64,000 bases of DNA from CAVSJA01 sp963728145 (GCA_963728145.1 CAVSJA010000006.1:496001-560000); one strand, 5' to 3'. Positions 37,371 through 46,465 are shown, counted from the first letter of the stretch. The notes: a model not told the origin generated them from the letters alone. Translations and numbers: made by a program.

Positions 37371-37525
37371 CGCAGAGACGCGAAGGCGCGGAGGAAAAAT
37401 AAGCAATTGGCAAATAAGCAATAAGCAAAGTTTGGTCGCAAGGGTGTTCTAATATTATTTTATTCCTTGTTGCATATTGCCCATTGTCTATTGCCTATTT
37501 TTCCTCCGCGCCTTTGCGTCTCTGC
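37371..37525. repeat. Nested inverted repeats with two different unit types
   Basis: Outer arms 37371-37394 and 37503-37525 pair CGCAGAGACGCGAAGGCGCG with its near inverse complement. Nested inside, the left arm 37395-37429 (GCAATTG, GCAAATA, GCAATAA) pairs with the right arm 37470-37497 (TTGCATA, TTGCCCA, TTGTCTA, TTGCCTA; exact period 7). The inner motif equals the one at 55262-55358. It lies between convergent genes. Confidence 0.9.
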
Positions 37526-37568
37526 AGTAAAATTCGTTGCACATTGGGACTTTGAGTGAAGTCAGGCA

Positions 37569-38726
37569 TTAACCTATCGCCCCTGGTTTCACAGCTTTCT
37601 TCGGACTCTTTAAGAATCGATTGTATAGTTCTTCGTATTTGGGAACTATATTTTCAATATCGAATCGCTCCGCTTGCTTCAATGCATTTGCTTTGAATTC
37701 GTTCAGCTTCTTTTCATCCTGCAATAGCGAAATTGCCATATTGCTTAAGGTGTCAATATCTCCCACATTTCCCAACCATCCTGTTTTGCCATGAATATTT
37801 ATTTCAGGCAAGCCCCCTGCGTTTGTGGAAACAACCGGTACACCTGAAGCCATCGCTTCTAATGCAGCAAGACCAAAGCTTTCGTATTCTGATGTCAATA
37901 AGAAAAGATCAGCGATAGCGAGAATATCTTCAATCTGTTCTTGTCTACCTACAAAACGCATATGATCAAAAAGGCCCAATTGGCGGCAAAGTCCCTCAGC
38001 AGAACTTCTTTCGGGTCCATCACCAACCAATAATAACTTACTCGGAACTTTTTTATTTACCTCATGGAATATCTTAACTACATCATTCACCCTTTTTATT
38101 TTCCTGAAGTTGGAAGCATGCATGATGATCTTCTCCCCATTTGGCGCGATCACTTTGCGAAAGGCGTCTATTGGCTTACGGCGGAAACGTTTTACATCCA
38201 CGAAGTTTTGGATCACTTCGATTTCCTTTTCAATCTTAAAATTCTTATAAGTCTCTTCCCGAAGATTTTCCGATACTGCAGTGATCGCATCACTTTCATT
38301 GATGGAAAACGTGACAACGGGCGCAAAGGTCTTATCTTTTCCTACCAGCGTTATATCTGTTCCGTGCAGCGTGGTGATCACTGGAATTTTCATTCCTTCC
38401 TTTTCAAGTATCTTCTTAGCCATGTAAGCAGCGGATGCATGCGGAATGGCGTAGTGAACATGAAGCAGGTCAAGATGATTGTTCGTGATCACATCCACCA
38501 TTGTGCTTGACAATGCAGTTTCATATGGCGGATAATCGAAAAGCGGATACGTTGGAACGAGAACTTCATGATAGAAGATCTGTGCATGGAACTCGCTTAA
38601 TCTTACCGGTTGTTGATAGGTGATAAAATGAACCTCGTGCCCTTTATCGGCTAGCGCCTTTCCTAATTCAGTTGCCAGAACACCGCTTCCGCCGAAGGTC
38701 GGATAACATACAATTCCAATTCGCAT
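37569..38726 (-). CDS. bshA: N-acetyl-alpha-D-glucosaminyl L-malate synthase
   Basis: GT4 glycosyltransferase making GlcNAc-malate from UDP-GlcNAc and L-malate, the first step of bacillithiol synthesis. The N-terminal MRIGIVCYPTFGGSGVLATE and LLHVHYAIPHA are characteristic of BshA rather than other GT4 enzymes; the EX7E-type donor motif appears as ESFGLAALEAMASGVPVV near residue 285-302. At 385 residues, it is intact. Neither bshB nor bshC occurs in this window. A divergent M28 peptidase lies across a repeat-rich spacer. Confidence 0.93.
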   Translation of the reverse strand: MRIGIVCYPTFGGSGVLATELGKALADKGHEVHFITYQQPVRLSEFHAQIFYHEVLVPTYPLFDYPPYETALSSTMVDVITNNHLDLLHVHYAIPHASAAYMAKKILEKEGMKIPVITTLHGTDITLVGKDKTFAPVVTFSINESDAITAVSENLREETYKNFKIEKEIEVIQNFVDVKRFRRKPIDAFRKVIAPNGEKIIMHASNFRKIKRVNDVVKIFHEVNKKVPSKLLLVGDGPERSSAEGLCRQLGLFDHMRFVGRQEQIEDILAIADLFLLTSEYESFGLAALEAMASGVPVVSTNAGGLPEINIHGKTGWLGNVGDIDTLSNMAISLLQDEKKLNEFKANALKQAERFDIENIVPKYEELYNRFLKSPKKAVKPGAIG

Positions 38727-38796
38727 AACAGCTAATTAATCGTCGAAGTTAATTCTATTTTTTTGCAGGTATTTACCGCTCCCACCTCTCACCCAC

Positions 38797-38905
38797 TGAA
38801 GCTTGCGCCACCACTAAAGCTTTAGCGCACGCGGATAGCGAAGGCGGGTTCGCCGAAACTTTAGTGGACAAAGTCCACCTACGCCAGGGCTTCGGTGGAC
38901 AAAGC
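38797..38905. repeat. Clustered palindromes in bshA-M28 divergent spacer
   Basis: Inverse pairs CCACTAAAG / CTTTAGTGG, TGGACaaaGTCCA and a second GGTGGACAAAG copy lie with the block TAGCGAAGGCGGG, also present at 58523-58535. The elements are rather irregular compared with the heptad arrays. Confidence 0.6.
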
Positions 38906-38929
38906 ATAACTTTAGCAAAAAATAACACA

Positions 38930-40312
38930 ATGACTGGAAAATTGTTCGGACTTGTCTTTTTGTTAACGGCTTTAACGGGATTTGGGCAGCAGGAAGATTC
39001 CTTAATGATCCGGAAGATTGCCGATGAGATACTGGCCAATGGTAAGGCTTATGATAATCTGAGGGTGCTCTGTAAAACAGTAGGCGGGCGACTTGCCGGT
39101 TCGCCTCAAATGAGTAAGGCGGAGCAATGGGGCGTTCAAACATTAAAGGAAGCAGGAGCCGACAATGTATGGTTACAGGAATGTAAAGTGCCCCATTGGG
39201 TAAGGGGTGGAAAGGATGTTGCAACCGTAACTTATAGAGATGATAAGGGCAAACAATTAAAAGAAAACCTCGATATCCTCGCTCTCGGCAATTCTATGGG
39301 CACTGGTTCCAATGGAGTGAAAGCGCAAGTGATACTTATCAATAATTTTGATGAGCTTGAAAAAAGGAAAGAAGAAGTAAAAGGGAAAATAGTTTTCTAT
39401 AATTATCCATTCAATCCTCGTTATGTACAAACATTCCGGGCATATGGTGAATCGGGAGCCTACCGCAGATCAGGTCCGAGCCGGGCAGCAAAATATGGAG
39501 CGATTGCAGTGGTGATCCGGTCCATGTCAAGCTCAACAGACAACTATCCTCACACTGGTACCACATCATACGATACCAGCTATGCGAAAATTCCGTGCGC
39601 TGCGATGGGTCTACGTGATGCGGATAAACTGGCAAAACTAATTGGCGGAGGAAAACAAGTAGAGCTTTCCCTGAAAACCTTGGGTCATTTCCTTCCTGAT
39701 GCAACAGGGAACAATGTGATTGGCGAATGGAAGGGAACTGAATTTCCAGACGAGATTATCACCATTGGAGGTCATCTCGACTCATGGGATCCTGCGGAAG
39801 GAGCTCATGATGATGGAGCGGGTTGTGTACATTCAATTGAAGTGCTCCGCGCCTTGAAAACAGTTGGCTATAAACCGAAGCGTACAATCCGCATTGTATT
39901 ATTTGCCAACGAAGAGAATGGATTGAGAGGTGGGAATAAATATGCAGAAGAAGCAAAGGCTAAAGGAGAGAAACATTATTTCGCATTGGAAAGTGATGCA
40001 GGCGGGTTCACCCCAAGAGCTTTTGGGTTTACGGCAAAGAAGGAACAAATGGATAAGATCAGGAAATGGGCTGAGCTATTCCGACCATATGGTGTATCCG
40101 ATCTGAATGAAGGTGGCGGTGGGGCAGATATCGGTCCGTTGGGAAGAACCTTTGGAACTCCGTTGGCCGGATTAGTTCCCGATTCGCAGCGCTATTTCGA
40201 TTATCATCATGCAAGAAATGATGTTTTCGAAAATGTAAATAAGAGAGAATTGGAGTTGGGTGCGGTGAATATGGCAGCGTTGATTTATTTGGTGGATAAA
40301 TACGGATTGTGA
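38930..40312 (+). CDS. M28 family zinc metallopeptidase (secreted)
   Basis: An exported aminopeptidase/carboxypeptidase Q-like enzyme of about 460 residues. The signal peptide is MTGKLFGLVFLLTALTGFGQ; a PA-like insert around IVFYNYPFNP follows. The two-zinc ligand set of family M28 is H in GGHLDSWD near 282, D in AHDDGAG near 294, E in NEENG near 328, D in ESDAGG near 357, and a late H in YHHARND near 427. The ATG at 38930 was chosen because the signal peptide begins there; the sequence upstream is repeat. A heptad array starts directly after its stop codon. Confidence 0.92.
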   Translation: MTGKLFGLVFLLTALTGFGQQEDSLMIRKIADEILANGKAYDNLRVLCKTVGGRLAGSPQMSKAEQWGVQTLKEAGADNVWLQECKVPHWVRGGKDVATVTYRDDKGKQLKENLDILALGNSMGTGSNGVKAQVILINNFDELEKRKEEVKGKIVFYNYPFNPRYVQTFRAYGESGAYRRSGPSRAAKYGAIAVVIRSMSSSTDNYPHTGTTSYDTSYAKIPCAAMGLRDADKLAKLIGGGKQVELSLKTLGHFLPDATGNNVIGEWKGTEFPDEIITIGGHLDSWDPAEGAHDDGAGCVHSIEVLRALKTVGYKPKRTIRIVLFANEENGLRGGNKYAEEAKAKGEKHYFALESDAGGFTPRAFGFTAKKEQMDKIRKWAELFRPYGVSDLNEGGGGADIGPLGRTFGTPLAGLVPDSQRYFDYHHARNDVFENVNKRELELGAVNMAALIYLVDKYGL

Positions 40313-40313
40313 T

Positions 40314-40348
40314 AGTCAGGAGTGATGAGTCGGGAGTTGCGAGTCGAG
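40314..40348. repeat. Heptad repeat (AGTCNGG type), single arm
   Basis: Five 7-base units AGTCAGG, AGTGATG, AGTCGGG, AGTTGCG and AGTCGAG begin two bases after the M28 stop. The motif matches the arrays at 17760 (inverse) and inside ade. No second arm is seen. Confidence 0.75.
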
Positions 40349-40385
40349 TACTGGAATCAAGTGATATGAACCAATTTTTTATCTT

Positions 40386-40739
40386 ATGCGAAAAATTCTC
40401 AGAAACGTAGTTATCATTGTCATCTTACTATTATTAATCCTTGGATATTGGTACTATTTCAATCCTTATGGTGATGGCGAACGCAGGGGTGTTCTTATAA
40501 AAATTACCAGGACAGGAAATGTTTTTAAGACTTATGAAGGAGAGCTTTGGTTAAGCTGCCGTCAAATGACAAACCCTGAGAAGTTTTACTTCTCCGTCAC
40601 CGATGAAGCAATTGCTGATTCGTTGAATGCCTTACAGGATGAATGTCTCGCAGTCACCTATCGACAGTATCGAAGAAGCCTGGCCTGGCGCGGAAACAGC
40701 AAATATATCGTTACCGGCTTTCAGCGAATTACCGACTAG
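40386..40739 (+). CDS. Small membrane-anchored protein of unknown function
   Basis: A 117-residue protein with one membrane helix at 7-24, followed by NPYGDGERRGVLIKITRTGN and a soluble beta-rich end. Similar Bacteroidota proteins are sometimes mislabelled as a 6-phosphogluconate dehydrogenase; nothing in it supports such an activity. Its last 11 bases overlap the end of the convergent methyltransferase gene, and its terminator lies within that gene. Confidence 0.75.
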   Translation: MRKILRNVVIIVILLLLILGYWYYFNPYGDGERRGVLIKITRTGNVFKTYEGELWLSCRQMTNPEKFYFSVTDEAIADSLNALQDECLAVTYRQYRRSLAWRGNSKYIVTGFQRITD

Positions 40740-41430
40740 CAAGTAAGCAAAATATAGCCGGACGTTTATGGATGTCCGGCATTTTTTTGCCCCAGTTTTT
40801 AACGCTATCAGTTCGGATCATTTCTTCCTTTGCTGTGAGATCAACAGCAATGGAAAGAATTGTATCAGGCTTGCAGGTTTTTATTAATGCTGCTAGTAAC
40901 TGGTTATTCCGGTAGGGAGTTTCAATGAAAATCTGCGTACATTTTTTTTGACCTGATTCCAATTCCAGTTCCCTGATTTTTTTGTTTCGTTCTGTGTTGT
41001 CAATAGGTAGATAACCTACAAATTGAAATTGTTGTCCATTCATTCCACTCGCCATGAGTGCAAGCAAGATCGAGCTAGGCCCCGGTAGTGGTTTGACGAT
41101 CGCATTTTGTTCATGAGCGATTGCAATTAATTTCTGGCCTGGATCCGCGACACCAGGACAACCCGCTTCACTGATGATACCTATATTCTTATTTTCTTTT
41201 AAGCATTTTCTAAAAGCCTGGAAAGCTTCTACCTCTTTTTCCATATTGTACCATTCGTAAGAATCAATATGCATTTCTTTCCAAATGCTTTTCAAATAAC
41301 GCCTCGCTGATCTTTCATTTTCTACAAAAAATGCTTTGCAGTCTTTCACGGCGTCCAATACAACTACGGGTATGGTTGAAGTTGCTGATTCGTGGAGCAA
41401 GGAAGGAATTAGATACACAATTGATCCCAT
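40729..41430 (-). CDS. RsmI-like SAM-dependent methyltransferase
   Basis: A tetrapyrrole-methylase-fold enzyme of 233 residues. It has VFFVENERSARRYL, the SAM-binding EAGCPGVADPGQKLI and PLPGPSSILLALMASGMNGQQF, all as in RsmI, the 16S rRNA C1402 2'-O-methyltransferase. RsmI itself is around 270-290 residues and starts differently, so this is likely the shorter paralogue common in Bacteroidota; its RNA target is unknown. It is cotranscribed with the EI24 gene upstream (8-base gap). Its 3' coding part contains the terminator hairpin for the convergent gene. Confidence 0.85.
   Translation of the reverse strand: MGSIVYLIPSLLHESATSTIPVVVLDAVKDCKAFFVENERSARRYLKSIWKEMHIDSYEWYNMEKEVEAFQAFRKCLKENKNIGIISEAGCPGVADPGQKLIAIAHEQNAIVKPLPGPSSILLALMASGMNGQQFQFVGYLPIDNTERNKKIRELELESGQKKCTQIFIETPYRNNQLLAALIKTCKPDTILSIAVDLTAKEEMIRTDSVKNWGKKMPDIHKRPAIFCLLASR
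40757..40788 (+). terminator. Terminator embedded in the opposite coding sequence
   Basis: GCCGGAC / GTCCGGC form a 7-bp stem around a ten-base loop, then ATTTTTTT. It terminates the small membrane protein gene but lies inside the reading frame of the minus-strand methyltransferase, encoding its PDIHKRPAIF region. Confidence 0.75.
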
Positions 41431-41438
41431 ATCAATAT

Positions 41439-42197
41439 TTACTCTTCATTCTGATAATAAAGACTTATAGTTGCCGCAACAACTGCATATGCCGGAGCCA
41501 ATACCCATCCAATAACCGGTAGAAAATGCATGAGGTAAAACACTCCGCCATTACCAATCGCAAGTCCCCGATGCTTTCCAATAAATTCAATACTGGCCGA
41601 TGGCGATAGTTTATGCCTTTCACAACTATAATCAAGCATGGAGAATCCATAATAATAACATTCTATAAAGACCGCAATTACGGGAGTGATCCATCCAACG
41701 ATCGGGATAAAGGAAAAAATGATCAGGAAAACGGAATATACAGTTTGCCAAAGTCCATTCCGAAATGCCAACCTGATTCCCCGGCCCATGTCCTTGAATA
41801 ATTGTTTCCAGCTGAAAGCATATTCCTTTCCTTCCATGATGGATTCCGTTTTTTCGCTGAGATAAGCGAACAATGGAGATCCGATGATGAGAAATAAATA
41901 TTTGAACAGTGAGAAATAGAAGAATACCAGCACCAGCCTGATCATATACTCTCCCATGATAAAAAGAAAATTGAGGAATTGGTTGCCTTGCATGCGAAGC
42001 CATCTGTCAATTCCCAGTCTCTGGCTGATATAGGATACCGCATAGTCGGACGATTTCAGAAAGAAATACATGCCTACCGCAAACAGGATCATATATAATA
42101 TTCCGGGAATAATGATCCATTTCCACAATTTGTAGCGGCTGATGAATTGGTGTGCCTTAAAATAGGATTGGATAGCTATGACAATTTCTTTAAGCAA
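41439..42197 (-). CDS. EI24 domain (CysZ-like) membrane protein
   Basis: A 252-residue inner-membrane protein with about five hydrophobic segments and the EI24/CysZ pattern: a central GSPLFAYLSEKTESIMEG and FIPIVGWITPVIAVFIECYY, then RGLAIGNGGVFYLMHFLPVIGW. CysZ relatives move sulfate, but this Bacteroidota branch has not been tied to a substrate to my knowledge. It sits directly upstream of the RsmI-like gene on the same strand with an 8-base gap, and is divergent from the glycosylase gene. Confidence 0.85.
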   Translation of the reverse strand: MLKEIVIAIQSYFKAHQFISRYKLWKWIIIPGILYMILFAVGMYFFLKSSDYAVSYISQRLGIDRWLRMQGNQFLNFLFIMGEYMIRLVLVFFYFSLFKYLFLIIGSPLFAYLSEKTESIMEGKEYAFSWKQLFKDMGRGIRLAFRNGLWQTVYSVFLIIFSFIPIVGWITPVIAVFIECYYYGFSMLDYSCERHKLSPSASIEFIGKHRGLAIGNGGVFYLMHFLPVIGWVLAPAYAVVAATISLYYQNEE

Positions 42198-42285
42198 GCT
42201 GGTTTTTTTATCGATTTTTATGCAACTGCTGTAGCTTTATACCGGAGCAGTAGAAAAGCAGTTGAAGCTTGGACACTCAAACTTA

Positions 42286-42915
42286 ATGAAATATTCTCTT
42301 GCACTTCGAATGGAAAAGCTGGGTTTTGATTTTTATAACCGTCCCGATATATTAAAGATAGCCCGTGAACTACTGGGCAAGATCCTCACAACAAACTTTG
42401 ACGGCAGGATAACCAGTGGCCGGATTGTGGAAACGGAAGCATATGCGGGTATACGTGACCGGGCTTCCCATGCCTTTGGTGGGCGCAGAACAGCCCGAAC
42501 TTCGATCATGTATGAGAGTGGCGGCGCTGCTTATGTCTACTTTTGTTACGGTATCCATCATTTGTTCAATGTAGTGACCGATAAAAAGGAAATACCTCAC
42601 GCGGTCCTTATTCGCGCATTGGAGCCGATTGAAGGGATTGATATCATGCTTGCAAGAACAAACAAAAAAATTTTGGATAATACGCTTACGCGGGGACCAG
42701 GGAATGTTTCGAAGGCATTAGGTATAGTGACTTCGCACACTGGAACCAGCCTCCTGGGAGATGAAATTTTTATCGCAAAAGACGAATATTCACTTAAAAA
42801 AAAGGATATTGTTACCAGTCCCCGCATTGGAGTGGATTATGCGGGTGAGGACGCGAAACTGCACTATCGCTTCAGTATAAAAAATAATCCATACGTGAGC
42901 GGAAAAAGAAATTGA
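42286..42915 (+). CDS. DNA-3-methyladenine glycosylase (AAG/MPG family)
   Basis: Cytosolic base-excision repair enzyme removing alkylated purines such as 3-methyladenine from DNA. Family blocks: IARELLGKIL, GRIVETEAYAG with the catalytic glutamate, DRASHAFGGRRTART, YVYFCYGIHHLFNVV, AVLIRALEPIEG and LTRGPGNVSKALGI. The ATG at 42286 gives about 209 residues, typical for the family; in-frame starts upstream lie in sequence overlapping the EI24 promoter region. The transporter gene starts 19 bases after its stop, so they may share a transcript. Confidence 0.93.
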   Translation: MKYSLALRMEKLGFDFYNRPDILKIARELLGKILTTNFDGRITSGRIVETEAYAGIRDRASHAFGGRRTARTSIMYESGGAAYVYFCYGIHHLFNVVTDKKEIPHAVLIRALEPIEGIDIMLARTNKKILDNTLTRGPGNVSKALGIVTSHTGTSLLGDEIFIAKDEYSLKKKDIVTSPRIGVDYAGEDAKLHYRFSIKNNPYVSGKRN

Positions 42916-42934
42916 TCATCCAAAACCCAATTGC

Positions 42935-44419
42935 TTGAATCGAAGACTTCGCTACTGGATTCCCATCGCACTTGGAGTGTTATTATTTGTATTGATGTTT
43001 GTCATCAATCCTTTTTCCGTAGATAGCAAAGCATTGAAAGTTTTAGCCGTCGCCACGCTGATGATCACCTGGTGGGTTGCCGAAGCTATGCCGATGCCGG
43101 TGGTTGCAATTGTTCCGATCGTATTGTTTCCATTGATGAGTATTGCACCAATCAGGGATGTCGTTTCCAGTTATGCGGATCCAGTGATTTTTCTTTTTAT
43201 GGGTGGTTTTATGATCGGCCTGGCAATTGAAAAATGGAACCTGCACAAAAGGATCGCCCTAAGCATTGTAAACTATACCGGCACGAGTGGAGACAGGATT
43301 GTGCTTGGCTTTATTCTTGCCACAGGCTTTCTCAGCATGTGGCTGAGCAATACAGCAACCACAATGATGATGTTCCCGATCGCCGCTTCGGTTATTCATG
43401 TAGTAAAAGAAAACCATACTGGCAAAGGGAATATCAATTATTTCGCATTAACCATAATGTTGGCAATCGCGTATGCCTCAAATTTTGGTGGTGTGGCAAC
43501 CATCATTGGCACTCCACCTAATGTTGCGTTTGTCGGATACATTAATGATAAGTATGACTATAGTGTTCAGTTCCTGGACTGGATGATCATCTGTGCTCCC
43601 TTAGCAATCCTATTGCTGCTTTCATTGTATGTAGTGATGACTAAAGTTCTCTATCCAAGCAAAATTGCTTCTGACGCGGCTACTAAAGCGCATATCAAGG
43701 ATGAATTGAAGCAACTCGGACCTATGAGCAAACCGGAAAGGAGAGTCTTGGCAATATTTCTCATGACTGCATTACTATGGATCACCAAGGATTTGATCAA
43801 TGAAGGTTTTAAGATCGAGACAATTGTTCGGGCAATTGGAAAGGTGCAGCTTGATGATACTATGATTGCATTGATTGGCGGAATATCTTTATTTATTGTT
43901 CCTTCGGGCAACTACAACAACAAACAGGAAAGTGTAAGAATCCTGGAATGGAGCGATACTTCCAAAATGGCCTGGGGAGTATTATTGTTATTTGGTGGGG
44001 GTCTTGCACTGGCGGCAGCGCTTGATAAAGCAGGGCTGATACAGATGCTGGGTCAATGGATCGCAGGAATAAGTGGAAGTAATGTTTTTGTACTGGTGTT
44101 GATGATCACCTTCATTTCCTTATTCATCAGTGAACTGATGAGCAATATCGCGCAGGTAATTGTTTTTTCCCCGGTAATTGCCGGCATTGCCGATGCGCTT
44201 CATATGAATCCGCTCTTATTAGGAATTCCAATGACCCTGGGAGCTAGTTGCGCCAGCATGATGCCAATGGGAACTCCGCCCAATGCTATTGTATTTTCGA
44301 GTGGGCATATTAAATTGAGTCAAATGGTGAAGACGGGATTTGTGATGAATATTGTGGCGGTGATACTGATTACTCTATTCAGTTATTTTCTGGTGCCGTT
44401 ATTGATGAACGTTAGATAG
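42935..44419 (+). CDS. DASS/SLC13 family sodium-coupled anion transporter
   Basis: A 494-residue inner-membrane carrier with about eleven helices. The family's repeated Ser-Asn-Thr signature appears as MWLSNTATTMMMF near residue 132-144 and SELMSNIAQVIVFSP near 390-404; the nearby IIGTPPNVAF and MPMGTPPNAIVF loops complete the two substrate-binding motifs. Members import dicarboxylates, citrate or sulfate with sodium; the specific ligand cannot be read from the sequence. The start is TTG at 42935, with no better ATG before the first helix. Confidence 0.9.
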   Translation: MNRRLRYWIPIALGVLLFVLMFVINPFSVDSKALKVLAVATLMITWWVAEAMPMPVVAIVPIVLFPLMSIAPIRDVVSSYADPVIFLFMGGFMIGLAIEKWNLHKRIALSIVNYTGTSGDRIVLGFILATGFLSMWLSNTATTMMMFPIAASVIHVVKENHTGKGNINYFALTIMLAIAYASNFGGVATIIGTPPNVAFVGYINDKYDYSVQFLDWMIICAPLAILLLLSLYVVMTKVLYPSKIASDAATKAHIKDELKQLGPMSKPERRVLAIFLMTALLWITKDLINEGFKIETIVRAIGKVQLDDTMIALIGGISLFIVPSGNYNNKQESVRILEWSDTSKMAWGVLLLFGGGLALAAALDKAGLIQMLGQWIAGISGSNVFVLVLMITFISLFISELMSNIAQVIVFSPVIAGIADALHMNPLLLGIPMTLGASCASMMPMGTPPNAIVFSSGHIKLSQMVKTGFVMNIVAVILITLFSYFLVPLLMNVR

Positions 44420-44471
44420 TCACCCTTTTGGAGATTTAATCTAAAATTCAAAAATATAAAATCTGAAATAA

Positions 44472-45500
44472 CTAAAACTTCGGACAAGGCATCGGCTTAT
44501 ACCCCGGAGGACGTTTGATATAGATGAGAGAGATCTCCATTCCGCCACGGCTTTCAGAAGCAGTTTTCAGTGTACTGATATTTACATCGTAAGATGCACC
44601 AAGGCGGAAACCATTAAATTCAAGACCGATATAGGGAATGATAGCGTCATTCAGATTATTCACACGAGTCCACATGCCCGCGAAGAAATTGCTTGGATTG
44701 TCTGGATCATCATTCAATGCAAATCCAACTGCACCGCCTATTACAATATTATTTGCTTTGGCCTGTGTGCTAAAAAGCGAGCTCAGGTAAATAGTCTTTG
44801 TTGCATCTCCAATTGGAATCGCACCACCACCATGGAAGGTATAGCGGGGATTCAACGTGTAATAGATATTAGTAAAGAATTCCTGAGGCCTGTTAATGTG
44901 ATATGCTGAAAAACCAACGTAGAAATTGTTGTATCCGTCGGTAGATCCATTATACAAAACACCAGCGCTCACGTCAAAATAGGTCAGATTGAGGGTTTGG
45001 TTATCCACGGGTTCGCCGCTGGGAATTGTCCAACCCCCAAACTGATCTAATTCATCTTCAAAATTGAGTTTTGTACCATCCAGTCTTTTTGTATTGTATG
45101 TGGCCTGGAATCCCACACCGAGCTGATGAAGACCATCTTCATCAAGTCCTTTATGATAAGCCGTAGTAACCGAAATAAGATTCGTGGAAAGGATACCGTT
45201 AGCAGTTTTGTCCGTCATTGCCAGCACACCAACTCCCCAGGTATCGAGCTCGGATAAGCGCCCTCTTAGTATTGGAAGATCGAAAGATGCAGTGGATGTG
45301 ATAAAGGCTTTACTGATCGCGGGCCATTGGTCGCGATAGTTACCTGCAAGTCTGAAATCACCATTGAATTTACCGGTCAGCGCAGGGTTCAAAGTAAGTG
45401 GTGAAACGAAGAACTGGGAAAAATTAGGATCCTGAGCCAGGGTACCGGTCACAGAGGCAATTACCAAACCTGTCAATAAAAATTTCCTCATCCACGGCAT
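44472..45500 (-). CDS. PorP/SprF family type IX secretion outer-membrane protein
   Basis: About 342 residues with a signal peptide (ends GTLAQD), then DPNFSQFFVSPLTLNPALTG, the hallmark opening of PorP/SprF beta barrels. It continues with the RLAGNYRDQWP motif and ends in RLGASYDVNISTLKTASESR followed by GGMEISLIY. SprF-type proteins help attach or export individual type IX cargo, usually large adhesins encoded next to them; no such adhesin lies beside it here. ATG at 45500 or 45491 is equally plausible; longer upstream starts are unlikely. Confidence 0.9.
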   Translation of the reverse strand: MPWMRKFLLTGLVIASVTGTLAQDPNFSQFFVSPLTLNPALTGKFNGDFRLAGNYRDQWPAISKAFITSTASFDLPILRGRLSELDTWGVGVLAMTDKTANGILSTNLISVTTAYHKGLDEDGLHQLGVGFQATYNTKRLDGTKLNFEDELDQFGGWTIPSGEPVDNQTLNLTYFDVSAGVLYNGSTDGYNNFYVGFSAYHINRPQEFFTNIYYTLNPRYTFHGGGAIPIGDATKTIYLSSLFSTQAKANNIVIGGAVGFALNDDPDNPSNFFAGMWTRVNNLNDAIIPYIGLEFNGFRLGASYDVNISTLKTASESRGGMEISLIYIKRPPGYKPMPCPKF

Positions 45501-45568
45501 AGTAATATACAATGACAAGCAAAATACAAAAAATGCTGAAAGGAAACGGAGAATCTCGTCGAAATGTT

Positions 45569-45710
45569 GCCCGGTTTTCAACCCTGGCTAGTGTCTGCCG
45601 CGTTAGTAGGGGATTTTTTAGGGTTGAAAACCGGGCCCGAGATACCTCACGGTTGTCGACCCTGTAAAGAGTCTAAGTATTTTTTGGGAACGTATACAGG
45701 GTCGACAACC
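45569..45710. repeat. Two related perfect hairpins upstream of the porP-like gene
   Basis: Hairpin 1: GCCCGGTTTTCAACCCT at 45569-45585 pairs perfectly with 45620-45636 (17 bp). Hairpin 2: GGTTGTCGACCCTGTA at 45651-45666 pairs perfectly with 45695-45710 (16 bp). The arms resemble each other (GGTT-TC-ACCCT) and both loops contain a TATTTTTT/ATTTTTT tract, suggesting duplication. They fill the spacer up to upp. Confidence 0.9.
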
Positions 45711-45716
45711 TTGCCC

Positions 45717-46367
45717 TTACATCTGCGTCTTCGAACCATACGCCAGATCACCTGCATCTCCCAATCCGGGAACGATAAATCCTTTTGCAGTGAGCTCTTC
45801 ATCGATTGCTCCACACCAGATAATCGCATGAGGCTCTTCGCGCAACACATATTCTATTCCCACGGTGCAGGCGATGGCGACAACAACATGGATCTGTCCT
45901 GGTTTGCCTTCTTCACGCAAATATTGGATGGTTTTAACCAGTGAAGAACCGGTGGCCAGCATCGGGTCCGAGAGAATTACCACCCTGCCTTCCAGATCGG
46001 GGCAGGAAATATATTCGAGATTTATTTCGAAGGAACCATCCCGGAGATGTTTCCGGTAGGCAGAAATAAAGGCATTATCGGCCTGGTCGAAACAATTCAA
46101 TAGTCCCTGATGAAGCGGGAGACCTGCGCGGAGAATGGTTGCCAGCACAGGTTGTTCTTTCAATACTTTACAAACGCTTATTCCGAGCGGAGTTTGAATT
46201 TCTTTTTCTACGAACTCAAGTTTCTTACTTATCTCGTAAGCGGCAATTTCGCCTATACGTTCCAGATTCCTCCGAAAACGCATGCGGTCTTTCTGAACTT
46301 CAAGGTCACGCAGTTCACTAACCCAGTTGCTTAACAGGGAATATTGTTCACTTAGATTAATGACCAT
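45717..46367 (-). CDS. upp: Uracil phosphoribosyltransferase
   Basis: Salvage enzyme that joins uracil to PRPP to form UMP. It shows the substrate pocket LATILRAGLPLHQGLL, the PRPP loop ILSDPMLATGSSLVKTIQYL, and the C-terminal GFIVPGLGDAGDLAYG, which binds uracil. At about 216 residues its length is normal. The ATG at 46367 was chosen because AAAGGAGAGC precedes it, one of the few clear Shine-Dalgarno sequences in the window. It is divergent from anmK. Confidence 0.96.
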   Translation of the reverse strand: MVINLSEQYSLLSNWVSELRDLEVQKDRMRFRRNLERIGEIAAYEISKKLEFVEKEIQTPLGISVCKVLKEQPVLATILRAGLPLHQGLLNCFDQADNAFISAYRKHLRDGSFEINLEYISCPDLEGRVVILSDPMLATGSSLVKTIQYLREEGKPGQIHVVVAIACTVGIEYVLREEPHAIIWCGAIDEELTAKGFIVPGLGDAGDLAYGSKTQM

Positions 46368-46465
46368 GCTCTCCTTTTGGATTTTAGTAATCAAGCCTGA
46401 ACTTTGAAATGTAAATTCGAATTTCGGATTCTCAAGATTGAAGGTAATAATTTGAAACTAGAACT

